Position numbers and translations under genes: made by a program. This document shows, piece by piece, positions 63,233 to 64,000 of a stretch of DNA of 64,000 nt. The stretch covers positions 1 through 64,000 of the forward strand of contig JAXMBZ010000005.1 of assembly GCA_046349615.1 (NCBI GenBank). Direction: 5' to 3'. Source of the DNA: JADJNY01 sp046349615 (GTDB taxonomy: Bacteria; Planctomycetota; UBA1135; GCA-002686595). Position 1 is the first letter of the stretch; each line of letters starts with the position of its first letter. Below the pieces are notes generated by a model. The model was not told the DNA's origin. It saw only the letters and a program-made list of their open reading frames with translations, and made no database searches.

Positions 63233-64000
63233 ATGAACGTCCTCGCTCGCTACGTGAACTGGCTCCACGGTCGCTGGCCCGCCGGCGCGGTCGAGAAGCT
63301 GCCCGACGTCGACGAGCGCGGCGCGACGAACGTGCCCGGGCTCTACGTCGTCGGCGACCTGACGGGGATCCCGCTGCTCAAGTTCTCCGCGGACTCGGGC
63401 GCGCGCGCCGTGCGGACGATCGCCGGCGACGCGTCGTTCCAGAAGGAGCGCGCGTCGAAGGCGGACGGCGTGCTCGACGTCGTGATCGTCGGCGCGGGCG
63501 TCTCCGGGATGGCGGCGGCGATCGAGGCGAAAGCGCTCGGGCTCGCGTTCGAGCTGCTCGAGGCGAGCGAGCCGTTCTCGACGGTCGTCAACTTCCCGAA
63601 GGCGAAGCCGATCTACACCTACCCGACGGACATGACGCCGCTCGGTGCGCTGCAGTTCACGGCAGAGGTCAAGGAGCCGCTCCTCGACGAAGTGCGCGCG
63701 ATCGCGAAGCAGCACGGCGTCGAGCCGCGCATCGCGCGCGCCGAGCGCGTCGTGCGCGACGGCGGCGTGTTCGAGGTCGTGATCCCCGATCGACCGAGCC
63801 TGCGCGCGCTCCGCGTCGTCGTCGCGATCGGCCGCTCGGGCAATTTCCGCAAGCTCGGCGTGCCGGGCGAGGACTCCGGGAAGGTCTTCAACCGCCTGCA
63901 CGACCCCAAGGAGTTCGCGGGGAAGCACGCGCTCGTCGTCGGCGGCGGCGACAGCGCGCTCGAGACCGCGATCGCGCTCGCCCAGTGCGGCGCGCACGTC
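63233..64000 (+). CDS. FAD/NAD(P)-dependent pyridine nucleotide-disulfide-type oxidoreductase (partial)
   Basis: 256 residues before the window ends. The order is unusual. An N-terminal NVPGLYVVGDLTGIPLLKFS segment, normally a late FAD-binding motif, comes first. It is followed by the Rossmann motif VVIVGAGVSGMAAAIEAKALG, then VVAIGRSGNFRKLGVPGED and a second nucleotide site HALVVGGGDSALETAIAL. The last part resembles thioredoxin-reductase/YpdA-like flavoproteins. Substrate and C-terminus are not visible, and no CxxC is seen so far. Confidence 0.75.
   Translation, partial: MNVLARYVNWLHGRWPAGAVEKLPDVDERGATNVPGLYVVGDLTGIPLLKFSADSGARAVRTIAGDASFQKERASKADGVLDVVIVGAGVSGMAAAIEAKALGLAFELLEASEPFSTVVNFPKAKPIYTYPTDMTPLGALQFTAEVKEPLLDEVRAIAKQHGVEPRIARAERVVRDGGVFEVVIPDRPSLRALRVVVAIGRSGNFRKLGVPGEDSGKVFNRLHDPKEFAGKHALVVGGGDSALETAIALAQCGAHV

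Noticed and set aside
56386..63234. A single open frame of over 2,200 codons on the minus strand
   Set aside because: Only its 3' end is a real gene (the S9 peptidase). The rest lies antisense to the kinase and in another frame of recQ, with Arg-rich low-information protein typical of 70% G+C DNA.
1..64000. Insertion sequences, prophage, integrase or attachment sites
   Set aside because: No transposase, integrase, phage gene, or terminal repeat pair was seen anywhere in the window.

Overview
The window is about 70% G+C and densely coded. It reads as chromosome from an uncultured-type Planctomycetota. The main clues are a C-terminal cysteine-rich module (FCxGDG...CPCxNFGTAGxGCANS) on two secreted proteins, which I know from memory of planctomycete genomes of the Pla163/Poly30 kind; a DUF5916 protein; an Hc1-type histone-H1-like protein; futalosine-pathway menaquinone genes; and many exported proteins with Ca-binding, FG-GAP and CARDB repeats. 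This assignment is inference, with no 16S gene to confirm it.

Layout. 0-7.5 kb: the 5' part of polA (minus), a secreted beta-propeller protein, xthA overlapping a DUF5916 outer-membrane-type protein, and recJ (minus). 7.5-19.5 kb: a selenocysteine region with selA, a nucleotide-sugar dehydrogenase, a minus-strand secreted/membrane pair, selD whose codon 18 is an in-frame UGA (a selenoprotein) followed by a SECIS-like hairpin, a GDPD-like gene overlapping selD, a zinc-ribbon membrane protein, a beta-propeller lipoprotein and tRNA-Sec. selB is not in the window. 19.5-25 kb: an EVE-domain protein, the histone-like protein, a histidine phosphatase, mqnB-mqnD and an M28 peptidase with a PDZ domain.

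25-51.3 kb: about 26 kb in which every recognisable gene encodes an exported protein. There is a CARDB lipoprotein, a protein with the CPC module, a TPR lipoprotein and two FG-GAP/VCBS lipoproteins. There are also five paralogues of an unnamed family that I call the PEFDNR family after its conserved GSLLLFPEFDNR motif. Two paralogues are tandem on the minus strand, two sit in a duplicated two-gene module (paralogue plus small lipoprotein), and the fifth is a giant protein with about 38 copies of a 41-residue (123-bp) Ca-binding-type repeat. Most of these genes are monocistronic and bounded by strong hairpin terminators. Within the giant gene a 7-unit block is repeated immediately downstream with many small deletions, which breaks the frame; this looks like uncorrected read error or misassembly.

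51.3-64 kb: an orphan 4-hydroxybenzoyl-CoA-reductase-like molybdoenzyme operon (three subunits) behind a thioredoxin/TPR protein, an S9 peptidase, a hybrid histidine kinase, recQ, and the start of a pyridine-nucleotide-disulfide-type oxidoreductase.

Two short-sequence patterns recur: a TAGGCT -10-like hexamer 19-27 nt before several start codons, and a GGAA-N5-TTCC element found mainly between genes from 32 to 59 kb.
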